A stretch of 64,000 bases of DNA from Acidobacteriota bacterium (GTDB lineage Bacteria; Acidobacteriota; Vicinamibacteria; Marinacidobacterales; Marinacidobacteraceae): positions 1 to 64,000 of the forward strand of contig JAJEIY010000054.1 of the NCBI GenBank assembly GCA_022828085.1, in the 5' to 3' direction. The translations under genes were made by a program, and so were the position numbers. Below, in pieces: positions 54,859 through 62,946 of this stretch; position 1 is the stretch's first letter, and every line of letters starts with the position of its first letter. The notes below the pieces were generated by a model, which saw only the letters and a program-made list of their open reading frames with translations, ran no database searches and was not told the origin of the DNA.

Positions 54859-55740
54859 TCACGGTTCTTCCGATCGCCGTTTCTGCCCCACGCGCTGTGA
54901 TTCGCGGCCCGCCACGAACACGGCGGTCACCTCACCGGTGTCGTTGACCACGAAACGCACCCGATCCCTGTCCGTGCGGGATCCATCGCTCTCCAGTCGA
55001 AAGACATGAGTTGAACCCGTGGGTCTCAGCACGCCGATCCCTCCGTTGTGCCGCTGGGAAGCCGGGAACAACACCGTCAGTCGGTTCTCGTGACGAAGGA
55101 TCATGGTGTCGCCGTCCGGACCTCGATAGGTCCCGACGTAGCGGCCGCTGTCCGAGGCCCAGGTTGGCGCGTCGCCGTCACCGGAACCGGGTGCGGCGGG
55201 GGCTATGGGGACCTCAATGAACAGTTGCACTCCCCAGTCGCAGGAGTCCGTGCACGACACCATCTCGATGGACAGGGTTGTGATCCCGGATTCGGCCGCG
55301 GTGAAGGCCAAAACGGGGAAGTCCTCAGGTTGAACGTCCGAGTCGAGAACATCGCCGGACGAGTCGTAGGCGGTCAGGTCGAGATCGGTGCAATCGAAAT
55401 CACATATCCCCTGGGCCGTGTACAGGATTCCCGAACATGTATGCACCTGGATACTCGCCGACTCTCCGGCGTCCAAGGTGCCCGTAAAAGGGGCATGGGC
55501 CAGAATTCGGCCACCTTCGGCCATCCCTGCCTTTATGCCCTCGAGCACGTCCGCAACCCATCGGTCGAGAGACTGGGCGGACACCCCAATGGGCGTCGCA
55601 GTCATCACCAAGGCGCCGATCAGGCACGCGGCGACGCGAAAGCGAGATTTGCGCAGAAGACGACCGGCCTCCCGCTGAGTATCTTCTTGGCCAACGGACC
55701 GCACTTGCGGGTTCGTGAGCATTGGGGAACAGTGGGGCAC
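54859..55740 (-). CDS. Secreted Cys-pair protein, paralogue C
   Basis: A 293-residue exported protein. The GTG at 55740 is in the same position as in A and B; the ribosome site is weaker (ACGAGGTC). Signal CLIGALVMTATPIGVSAQS, PPC-like domain with CDFDCTDLDL and CTDSCDWGVQLF, C-terminal beta domain GRYVGTYRGPDG to FVAGRESQRVG, plus a short basic tail. Lies 70 bases upstream of B on the same strand. Confidence 0.83.
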   Translation of the reverse strand: MPHCSPMLTNPQVRSVGQEDTQREAGRLLRKSRFRVAACLIGALVMTATPIGVSAQSLDRWVADVLEGIKAGMAEGGRILAHAPFTGTLDAGESASIQVHTCSGILYTAQGICDFDCTDLDLTAYDSSGDVLDSDVQPEDFPVLAFTAAESGITTLSIEMVSCTDSCDWGVQLFIEVPIAPAAPGSGDGDAPTWASDSGRYVGTYRGPDGDTMILRHENRLTVLFPASQRHNGGIGVLRPTGSTHVFRLESDGSRTDRDRVRFVVNDTGEVTAVFVAGRESQRVGQKRRSEEP

Positions 55741-55952
55741 GTTGCTGACCTCGTCAGAGATGTCGCGGGAAACAGTCCGGCCTCCGGAATGGCGGCAGTC
55801 GGTTCTCGCGGTGGAGCTTCGTGGTGTCACCGTCGGAGCTCCGCAGATCCCGAACGAGCGGTCACGCTCTCCGACGGTTGAGCAATCGCCGCTTCCGTGG
55901 ACACGTGCGACGGGAGCAAAGGGAGTCCCTTTCGAATAGCTCTAGCATTCAG

Positions 55953-56336
55953 CTACTTTCCCCCATTCATCCGGTAGAGCGAACTCCTGCCGATGTGATC
56001 CCGCCATAGGGTGTCTCCCTTAACAAGCCATGAGAAACCGAACGCGATGAGCATTAGGGCTTCGATGATCAGAACCGCCGGTGCGTCGTTCCAACTCTCA
56101 GGAACAAGGCCCGCTCTCAGAACGCAATACCGGACAAGTAGCAACCCAAGACCAGAGTACATTGCGTACGCGCAGATCCGGTAGACTTTGTTTCTTATCT
56201 TCTTCTCCTCAGTTGGCTCCGGTCCAGAGCGCGTAAACCGGCAATGCGACATGTACGCGAGCGTCAAGAAGAGGATCGCTGCCGACACGATATGAATCGC
56301 TCGAATGGCTGAGTTCGTGTCGGTTATGGGAGCCAT
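55953..56336 (-). CDS. Membrane protein, second half of a split gene
   Basis: A 127-residue frame with three or four membrane helices (AIHIVSAAILFLTLAYMS, then YAMYSGLGLLLVRYCV and LIIEALMLIAFGFSWL). It begins with ATGGCTCCC overlapping the end of the preceding frame by 13 bases. The two frames together look like one multi-span protein, so it is either a frameshift product or a coupled second subunit. Low GC. Confidence 0.6.
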   Translation of the reverse strand: MAPITDTNSAIRAIHIVSAAILFLTLAYMSHCRFTRSGPEPTEEKKIRNKVYRICAYAMYSGLGLLLVRYCVLRAGLVPESWNDAPAVLIIEALMLIAFGFSWLVKGDTLWRDHIGRSSLYRMNGGK

Positions 56337-56698
56337 GCAACTGCGACTGCAGCGATACCGGCCAAGTAGCTTACTCGGTCATCCCAGTGGTCATACCCCT
56401 TGTAGGAGAACAGGAACATGCCGATGACGCACATAATACCGACGAATTCGTTCCTTACCGTACTGCCGTAGTACTCACTCACAGAGCCTAAGACGCCTTC
56501 AGCGTTTCCAATAATGATCTCGCCCAAGACTACGAAAAAGGGAAGGGAAACTCCGAATAACCCGATGATGCGACGAAGTCGGAGTTGTGACTCCACTAGA
56601 CGATCGCACTCTACCGTGGCGTCGCCGGCCCTCGAATCTGTGTCGGGTCCACGGCAGAGCCTTTGCAAAAGCTTCACGAGCGTAGTGGACCTCCACAT
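56324..56698 (-). CDS. Membrane protein, first half of a split gene
   Basis: A 124-residue frame with three membrane helices (IIGLFGVSLPFFVVLGEIII, FVGIMCVIGMFLFSYKG, YLAGIAAVAVAWL). It stops at TAA immediately where the next frame begins. In similar single-chain membrane proteins I would expect the chain to continue. Low GC compared with neighbours. Confidence 0.6.
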   Translation of the reverse strand: MWRSTTLVKLLQRLCRGPDTDSRAGDATVECDRLVESQLRLRRIIGLFGVSLPFFVVLGEIIIGNAEGVLGSVSEYYGSTVRNEFVGIMCVIGMFLFSYKGYDHWDDRVSYLAGIAAVAVAWLP

Positions 56699-57255
56699 TG
56701 CGAATCGAGTAAGTGACTACTCGTTCAAGGCCACGTAGCTCATCCCTGCTCCGTCAAAGAACCATTCGTCCCCATCACCTAGCTGGGTCACCACGGTTCG
56801 TCGGGAGCCTTGATCGCTCGCTGTAGCAGCCAGGGACAGGTTTATGCCTTATTCCGACGGGTCAAGAACTGAAGTTGAGATGTGAACAATTGAACAGGAA
56901 CAACACCTAGCTCTTCTGGTGGTCGCTACCCCGGCCCCCGAGGTCCGCTGACTGAAGCGCCCAGAAGGCCGGTGTTCCCTGCCCGACAGCGGCGTCCTGA
57001 CGATCAGCGCCCCGGAGAACATGGACTTACAGAGCCGCTAGCCTGGACGTCGGCGATCCCTAGCGGCCAGCGCCACCTGCGAGCCTGAGGGCTGCCAGGA
57101 CGGGACCCTCTCAATTCGGGGCCGGCCCCCACGCCCTCCCGGACTCCGAGTTCGGAAAGCCCAATGGACACCCCAACGGCGTCCGAATACTCTGTACTGC
57201 GAGCGGGCGTTACGCGCGTTAGAGCACCGGAAACGACGCGAGGAGACGAACCACG
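56699..57255. other. Non-coding gap, nothing recognised
   Basis: About 560 bases, first part of lower GC. It holds ACGCGCGTTAGAGC and GAGGAGACGAACCACG, the ribosome site of the next gene, at the end. No other feature seen. Confidence 0.4.
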
Positions 57256-58363
57256 ATGAGTAGCATGCGCGGCTGGTGCTTGCTCATGTCCTTCGGGGGC
57301 GCTTTGGCGGACAGCGCCCAACTCCCCCCGGAAATCCTGCTCGGCCAGCTGGTGCTGCGGGTTGAACGCCTGGTCGAGGCCGACGATCTCGACGCAGCCG
57401 TGGAGGCGATGGACGAGGCTTTCGCGCTCGGGGCGGGACACGAACTGGAGCTGCCGGCGGGCCTCCGCCTCAAGCACGCACAGGCAGCCTTCGCGGTGGG
57501 TTTGGTGGGAGTTGCGAAGGCGTCCGTCACCGAGTACCTGACGGCAACCGGCCGGGCGGGGGAACTCTACGAGGACGCGCTCAAGATACTTGAGGACACG
57601 GACGGGATCCTGGAGCGGCGGGATGCGCCCAACTGCGATAAACAACCCGAAGGTTCCCCGTGCTGGACGGAACTCGCAAGCCAGCCCGGTTGCTTCGTAT
57701 GGAACGAAAGTCGCCGACCGCCGGAGACCGCCACTTGGACCGGTGCGTGCTCCTCGGGGTTCGCGAGCGGTACCGGGACGCTCACTTGGGAGTGGCCGCC
57801 CAAAAACCGGCAGGAACACGAGGGTGAGATGCGGTTAGGGAAACACCATGGCCACTGGAACATGCGGTTCGAGCACGGCAACACCGGGGAAGGTCCCTAC
57901 CGCTTTGGCAATCGGCTCAGCGACTGGCTCTGGAAGTATCCGGATGGGCAGGAAGTGGGCCATATGTGGACGACAAGCAACACGGCCACTGGTTGATCGA
58001 GCCTGCGGATGGCGGCCGATGGGAAGGGCCGTATGTGGATGGCAAGCGGCACGGTCATGGGTCCAGAGGTTCGCCAACGGAGACATTGGCGAAGGGTCTT
58101 ACGTGGACGGGAGGCGAAACGGGCGCTGGACCTGGACCTACCCGGACGACCAGATTGAGAGCGGCCGGTACGAGAATGGGGAAAAGCACGGGCAATGGGT
58201 AATCCAGCGGCCCGACGGCGCCATTGAACGAGGCGCTCTTGCGGCCGGAAAGAGACAGGGCCGATGGATCCGCGAAGAACCGGCCCCCAACGCCAGGATC
58301 TGTGAAATCGAGGTCGTCAACGACGAAGCCGTGGGTGAATGGGACTGCCGCATTCGCCCGTAA
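57256..58363 (+). pseudogene. MORN-repeat gene, twice-frameshifted copy
   Basis: A good start (ATG 57256 with GAGGAG upstream), signal-like N-terminus, helical segment VEADDLDAAVEAMDEAFAL, CDKQPEGSPCW cysteine region, then MORN units. The frame changes near 57958 and again near 58055; the last frame ends EVVNDEAVGEWDCRIRP. Restoring the frame gives a protein of about 368 residues with six MORN units. Confidence 0.85.
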
Positions 58364-58436
58364 ACCGAGAACGGATGCGGAGGTGATGCGCTCCGAGTCA
58401 ACAACATGAGGCTCGTTTCAGTTGCAGCCGTCCCTA

Positions 58437-58592
58437 AAGCGCAACGGCCACTGGGTTTGGAAGTTCGCGAGCGGGTAGGTGGAGAGCGGCCCGTACATCG
58501 ACGGAGAACAACACGGCCGATGGCGGGTGCGCTTCCCGGACGGCGCAGTCGAGTACGTCGGGTTCGTGCGCGGGGTGCGCCAAGAGCAGTAG
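58437..58592 (+). pseudogene. 3' fragment of a MORN-repeat gene
   Basis: Codons read KRNGHWVWKFASG, stop (TAG in place of a glutamine codon), then GPYIDGEQHGRWRVRFPDG and FVRGVRQEQ. It matches the end of the copy at 52711. It follows the copy at 57256 by 70 bases. Confidence 0.75.
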
Positions 58593-58969
58593 TCCGCGAC
58601 ACTGGCCTTCCTGACTGACTCACTCGGCTCCGCCGCGTTCCACCTCCTGCGGGAGTCAGCGGCTCCAACATGTCGCTGGGACGGCACGGGCTGGGCAGTT
58701 CCACTACTCGGTCTTCGAGAACGCATGCGGTGCTGGATTAGGTCCGCTGCGGCGCCGTCGACGTGGGCATCGCGCTCCCGCGCGATGCCGGCCAGAGGCA
58801 GGGGGTCCAAGCCGGCCGTGCCGTTCTCCTCGATCGGAGGTCCGAAGGGTACGCACAGGTCACGAAAAATGTCGCAGGAGCCGAGCCGGCTGATCACCGA
58901 CAGGTCGCAGCGGCGGAGTCGGTTCCACAGTTCCACCACCCGCCGTTCGGGAAAGGCGCGCCCCCCTCT
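58593..58969 (-). other. Gap with a truncated minus-strand frame
   Basis: A minus-strand frame (about 58700-58965) reads RVVELWNRLRRCDLSVIS, CDIFRDLCVPFGPP and is cut by the insertion sequence at 58970. Its other half is not seen across the element. Possibly a gene fragment; otherwise nothing recognised. Confidence 0.35.
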
Positions 58970-60559
58970 GTGTCAATGTGGGTGAGACCATTGCCCCACC
59001 AGAGATTAGAGAGGGCGGGGAGGCCAGGAACTGGTGATGAATGCGAAGCGAGAGGAGGTGGGCGTCGAGTCGTCGGCCCCGGAGCGAGCCCGGAGGGCGA
59101 GCGGAGAGGGCGACGACTCGACGCCGAAGCCTCCCGACCCCGAGGTTCCGTCCCGTCCCCGCCGGCGCCGATACAACGCGGACTACAAGCGGCGGGTCCT
59201 CGAGGAAACGGACCAGCTGCGGGAGCCCGGACAGATCGGCGCCTATCTGCGGCGTGAGGGGCTGTACTCCTCGACAGTCTGCCGCTGGCGCGCCCAGCGC
59301 GACCGGGGCCTCCGCGACGCGCTGGCGCCGCGGAGGCGCGGCCCCAAGCCGGCCCCTCGGTCCGCCGAGCGCACCCGGATCGCCGAACTCGAACGCCAGA
59401 ACGAAGACCTCCGCACCCGGCTCCGGCAGGCGGAGACGATCATCGACGTCCAAAAAAAGTTGCCGCGCTGCTGGACGCAGACGCGGCGCCGCCGAGGAAC
59501 GGGCCCAGCTCATGAACGCCGTCCCGGGGCTCGCCGTGGCAGTCGGCACCCGGAGGGCCTGTGACGCGCTCGGCGTCAGCCGCGCCACCTGGTATCGAGC
59601 CCAACAGCCCCGGCCCTCCTCCCGAGCCCAACCTCGCCCGGCGCTCGCACTCCAGCCGCAGGAGGTCGAGGCCGCCCTCGCCGTGCTCCATTCACCGCGC
59701 TTCGCGGATCGCGCGCCCCGCGCCATCTTCGCCACCCTGCTCGAAGAAAACCGCTACCTGGGCTCGGTCAGCACCCTCTACCGCCTGCTGGCCGCCCGCG
59801 GCGAGTCCCAGGAGCGCCGCGCCCAGCGCCGCCACCCCCGCTACGCACGCCCCGAACTCCTGGCCACCACCCCCAACCAGCTCTGGTCCTGGGACATCAC
59901 CACCCTGAAGGGGCCCGCCAAGTGGGTCCACTTCCTCCTCTACGTCATCCTCGACGTCTTCAGCCGCTGCGTCGTCGGTTGGACCGTGGCCCACCGGGAG
60001 TCCGCGGAACTGGCCAACCGGCTCATCGACCAGACCTGCCACCGACACCAGATCCCCCCAGGCCAGCTCACCCTTCACGCCGATCGCGGCTCCTCCATGA
60101 AGTCCAAGCCCGTCGCCCTGCTCCTCGCCGACCTCGGCGTCACCAAGACCCACTCCCGGCCTCACGTCTCCAACGACAACCCCTACTCCGAAGCCCAGTT
60201 CAAAACCCTCAAATACCGACCCGAGTTCCCCGAGCGCTTCGGCTCCATCGAAGACGCCCGCGCCTTCTGCCAGGCCTTCTTCCACTGGTACAACCACGAA
60301 CACCGGCACTCCGGTATCGCCCTGTTCACCCCCGCCGATGTCCACCGCGGGCTCATCGAGCCCCGCCTCCGAGCCCGGCAGACAACTCTCGATGCCGCCT
60401 TCCGACAACAGCCCAACCGCTTCAAGGGCGTCCCACCCGTCGCGGGACGACCCCCAACCGCAGTCTGGATCAACCCGCCGTTACTCAGCCCCGAGACGCC
60501 GGATAACCCAGGCACTGCTCCCCAAATACAGAACCAAGTGGTCTCATTCTCATTGACAC
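58970..60559 (+). mobile_element. IS3-family insertion sequence, about 1.59 kb
   Basis: Terminal inverted repeats GTGTCAATGTGGGTGAGACC (58970) and, reversed, GTGTCAATGAGAATGAGACC (ending 60559), 17 of 21 positions equal. Inside are orfA and orfB in IS3 arrangement. The flanks share only a possible 2-base CT target duplication, which is short for the family. The right flank is the start of a 330-bp direct repeat. Confidence 0.9.
59037..59564 (+). CDS. IS3-type OrfA
   Basis: A 175-residue frame. The HTH segment RRYNADYKRRVLEETDQL and GLYSSTVCRWRAQRDRGL (about 40-90) and the leucine-zipper-like IAELERQNEDLRTRLRQAE are typical of OrfA. A slippery A-AAA-AAG lies at 59451-59458; a -1 shift there gives KKVAALLDADA, the natural continuation, which ends at a TGA overlapping the orfB ATG. 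The unshifted frame beyond it is meaningless. Confidence 0.85.
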   Translation: MNAKREEVGVESSAPERARRASGEGDDSTPKPPDPEVPSRPRRRRYNADYKRRVLEETDQLREPGQIGAYLRREGLYSSTVCRWRAQRDRGLRDALAPRRRGPKPAPRSAERTRIAELERQNEDLRTRLRQAETIIDVQKKLPRCWTQTRRRRGTGPAHERRPGARRGSRHPEGL

Positions 60560-60705
60560 CTTCCGCCCCCGCGTCGGCCTGCCACGGCCTCATCGGTGCT
60601 GGTCCTGGTTCGCCACGCGTCCGTTCGGTACAGGGACGGATTGGCTCCCTTTACAGACGGACTAAACGATTCGAGTGCGGCGGGCGTGCGTTCACACAAA
60701 AGTGA
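59512..60705 (+). CDS. IS3-type OrfB, DDE transposase
   Basis: A 397-residue integrase-type protein. The HTH_21-like start VGTRRACDALGVSRATWYRA, then the rve core with the DDE acids in WSWDITTLKG, LHADRGSSMKS and PYSEAQFKTLKY. ATG 59512 overlaps the stop of the shifted orfA (TCATGA). The frame has no stop before the right inverted repeat and runs about 49 codons into the flank, to 60705. Confidence 0.88.
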   Translation: MNAVPGLAVAVGTRRACDALGVSRATWYRAQQPRPSSRAQPRPALALQPQEVEAALAVLHSPRFADRAPRAIFATLLEENRYLGSVSTLYRLLAARGESQERRAQRRHPRYARPELLATTPNQLWSWDITTLKGPAKWVHFLLYVILDVFSRCVVGWTVAHRESAELANRLIDQTCHRHQIPPGQLTLHADRGSSMKSKPVALLLADLGVTKTHSRPHVSNDNPYSEAQFKTLKYRPEFPERFGSIEDARAFCQAFFHWYNHEHRHSGIALFTPADVHRGLIEPRLRARQTTLDAAFRQQPNRFKGVPPVAGRPPTAVWINPPLLSPETPDNPGTAPQIQNQVVSFSLTPSAPASACHGLIGAGPGSPRVRSVQGRIGSLYRRTKRFECGGRAFTQK

Positions 60706-60905
60706 CTGACTTGCGGCGATCTTGCATAGCCAAGTCACATCCCGACTGCTAGCGTCGTATTCTGTGGTGCTGCGCCGGTCGCAAGTGCACCGGACCCATG
60801 TCCGGCGGGAACTCGGTCGTCAGGGGCAGCCGCCGTCGTCCACGTCGTCTTCGACCGCGATCGTTGCCGCCATCCCCGCAACGAAGAGCCTTCCGCACAG
60901 CACGG
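60576..60905. repeat. 330-bp direct repeat, copy 1
   Basis: Matches 62561-62885 with interspersed substitutions; shared blocks include GGTTCGCCACGCGTCCGTTCGGTAC, GGGACGGATTGG, GCTAGCGTCGT and GAGCCTTC. It directly follows the insertion sequence and runs into the 5' part of the MORN gene. Confidence 0.85.
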
Positions 60906-62104
60906 TCGGGATTCCGCACCGGTCGACGGCGTCCACATCCGCCCGCGGGGATTCCCCACCAAGACCCGGCAAGCGCCCCGGTACCGGGAGAAGAGCGCAA
61001 ACGTGGATCACGGCGATCCTTCTGCTTCTCCTCGCAGCCACACCCACGGGCGGGTTCCAGCTCCCGCCGGAAATCCAGCTCGACCAGCTTGTGCTGCGGT
61101 CCGAGCGCCTGGTCGAGACCGACGAGCTCGACGCGGCCGTGGTGGCGATGGAGGAGGCTTTCGCGCTCGCGGCGGAACACGGGCTAGAGCCACGGTCGGA
61201 ACTGCGCTTCGAACACGCGCGGGTGGCGTTCGCCGTGGGGCTCTTGGAGGCGGCTAAGGCCTCCGTCACCGGGTACCTGACCGCCGCCGGAAGGGAAGGC
61301 GAGTCCTACGAGGCCGCGCTGGCCCTGTTGGAGGACGTGGACCGGATCCTGGAGCGGCGGGACGCGCCGGAGTGCGCACCCCTATCGGAGGGTGCGGCGT
61401 GCTGGATGGAACTCACCAGCCATCCCGGGTGCTATCTGTGGAATCCCGCCCCGCAGGCTACGGAGACCGCGACGTGGACGGGCGAGTGCTCGGCCGGCTT
61501 CGCGGGAGGCCCCGGAACAGTGATCTGGACTTACAGAGATGGCGAACAGGAACACAAAGGGAACCGGCGGTACGGGCAGCCACACGGCGAGTCGGTGATC
61601 CGCGACAGTGCGGGTTGGGAGGAAGAGGGGCCGTTCCGGTTCGGGAAGCGACACGGCGCCTGGGTCGAGAGAACAGCAGATGGGGCCGTTCTTGAAGGCC
61701 CATATGTGGACGGCGAAGAGAACGGGCACTGGATCCTGAGCTTCGCGGACGGCCAAGTGGAGGAGGGCCCGTTCGTGGATGGGGAGAGGCACGGGCGGTG
61801 GGAGATCAAGCCGCCTGACGGCGCTGTCGAGCGAGGCGCCTTTCGGGCCGGCATGAGACAGGGCCGATGGACACGCGAAGAGCCGGCCCCAAACTCCAGA
61901 ATCTGTGAAATCCAGGTCGTGGACGACGAGGGCGTGGGCGAATGGGAGTGCCGGACCCGCGGCCGGGATGGTCAGGTGTTCTCAAGAGGAGCGGAATCGT
62001 CACGACAATCGGTTGCTATTCCGACACAGCCGGGAAGAGATAGGCGAGGGTGGACCGGCGAAGACAGGGCCTTCCGTGGGGGTGGGCGAGACGCCGATGA
62101 ATGA
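60785..62104 (+). CDS. MORN-repeat secreted protein, most intact copy
   Basis: Coding signal begins about 61001. A hydrophobic signal TAILLLLLAATP leads into a helical region (about 25-120 of the mature part, LDAAVVAMEEAFALAAEH), a cysteine region (CAPLSEGAACW, CYLW, CSAGF) and five MORN-type units of about 23 residues (DGEENGHWILSFADGQ). The codon in the expected start position is ACG (61001), aligned with ATG of the 57256 copy; the nearest upstream in-frame starts are GTGs at 60785 and before. The C-terminal 45 residues are not shared with that copy. Confidence 0.7.
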   Translation: MHRTHVRRELGRQGQPPSSTSSSTAIVAAIPATKSLPHSTVGIPHRSTASTSARGDSPPRPGKRPGTGRRAQTWITAILLLLLAATPTGGFQLPPEIQLDQLVLRSERLVETDELDAAVVAMEEAFALAAEHGLEPRSELRFEHARVAFAVGLLEAAKASVTGYLTAAGREGESYEAALALLEDVDRILERRDAPECAPLSEGAACWMELTSHPGCYLWNPAPQATETATWTGECSAGFAGGPGTVIWTYRDGEQEHKGNRRYGQPHGESVIRDSAGWEEEGPFRFGKRHGAWVERTADGAVLEGPYVDGEENGHWILSFADGQVEEGPFVDGERHGRWEIKPPDGAVERGAFRAGMRQGRWTREEPAPNSRICEIQVVDDEGVGEWECRTRGRDGQVFSRGAESSRQSVAIPTQPGRDRRGWTGEDRAFRGGGRDADE

Positions 62105-62487
62105 CGATCGCAACCTGGCGCTGCGCGACGTGGAGAGGAGTTTTTCGTCCCTGAACCCCGTGCGACACGAAGTAAAGGGGCTCTACGCACCGGGCGAAGG
62201 ACTCAGCGCGGCCGACGACTTTCCGTCACACATTCAGGGGATAGCGAAGTGCGGGGTCGTCCAGATTCTTCCTCACGACGACTGCGCAGGGCGGCCTTCT
62301 CATGACCGGACTCGTTGGCGAAGACGGGTATGTCCTCCAGGATCAGGCGCATCCCAACTTCACCGATCCGGGAATGCTCTACGGGCTTGCAACGTATGGA
62401 TCAGGGCTGATCCGCGGGTCCAACACGGGGTTGGAGTCCGGTCGGTGGGTCCGATATTTCGCTGGAGCAAAGCCGGGGGATTGGTAA
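62097..62487 (+). pseudogene. Frameshifted hypothetical gene
   Basis: ATG 62097 overlaps the MORN stop. The first frame reads GLYAPGEGLSAADDFPSHIQGIAK and ends in meaningless sequence; from about 62290 another frame reads GGLLMTGLVGEDGYVLQDQA to FAGAKPGDW. The join makes a coherent beta-rich protein. No family recognised with confidence. Confidence 0.6.
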
Positions 62488-62560
62488 CCGTTCGTGGTGA
62501 CACAACCGGGCTGGACGGTTGCACCAAGCGGCGTTCGCCGAGGCACGCGGAACCCGCGCA

Positions 62561-62885
62561 GGCCTGCCACGGCGTCATCGCTGCTGCTGCCCGGTTCGCC
62601 ACGCGTCCGTTCGGTACGGGGACGGATTGGCCCCTGACACACGGAGCAAACGCGTCGGACGCGGCGGACCTTCACAAAAAGGTCACCTTCTCGCGGCGAT
62701 TCTGCACGGCTAGATCACATCCTCACGGCTAGCGTCGTTTCCACTTGGAACGGCGTTGATCACACCTGCACCGGAACGACGTCCGGCAAGAACGCGGCCA
62801 CCACGGGTGGTCGCCGTCGTCTACGGCGCCCTCGACCGCATCGTCGCCGCCATCTCTGCGGCATGGAGCCTTCTGCACCGAGGCA
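62561..62885. repeat. 330-bp direct repeat, copy 2
   Basis: Second copy, offset about 1,980 bases from the first. It separates the frameshifted gene from the GlxA-type regulator. Neither copy contains a recognisable gene of its own. Confidence 0.85.
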
Positions 62886-62946
62886 CGACTTCGCTCTGCT
62901 CGCGGAAGCCCCGACTGCCGACGGCGATTCGCATCACGAAGCGACA

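Noticed and set aside
57004..57819. Minus-strand frame of 271 codons over the MORN copy at 57256
   Set aside because: Antisense to a clearly MORN-type coding region; no motif of its own.
60735..61180. Minus-strand frames in the 330-bp repeat as a gene of its own
   Set aside because: The two copies do not keep the same frame open and no motif is shared; better treated as non-coding duplication.
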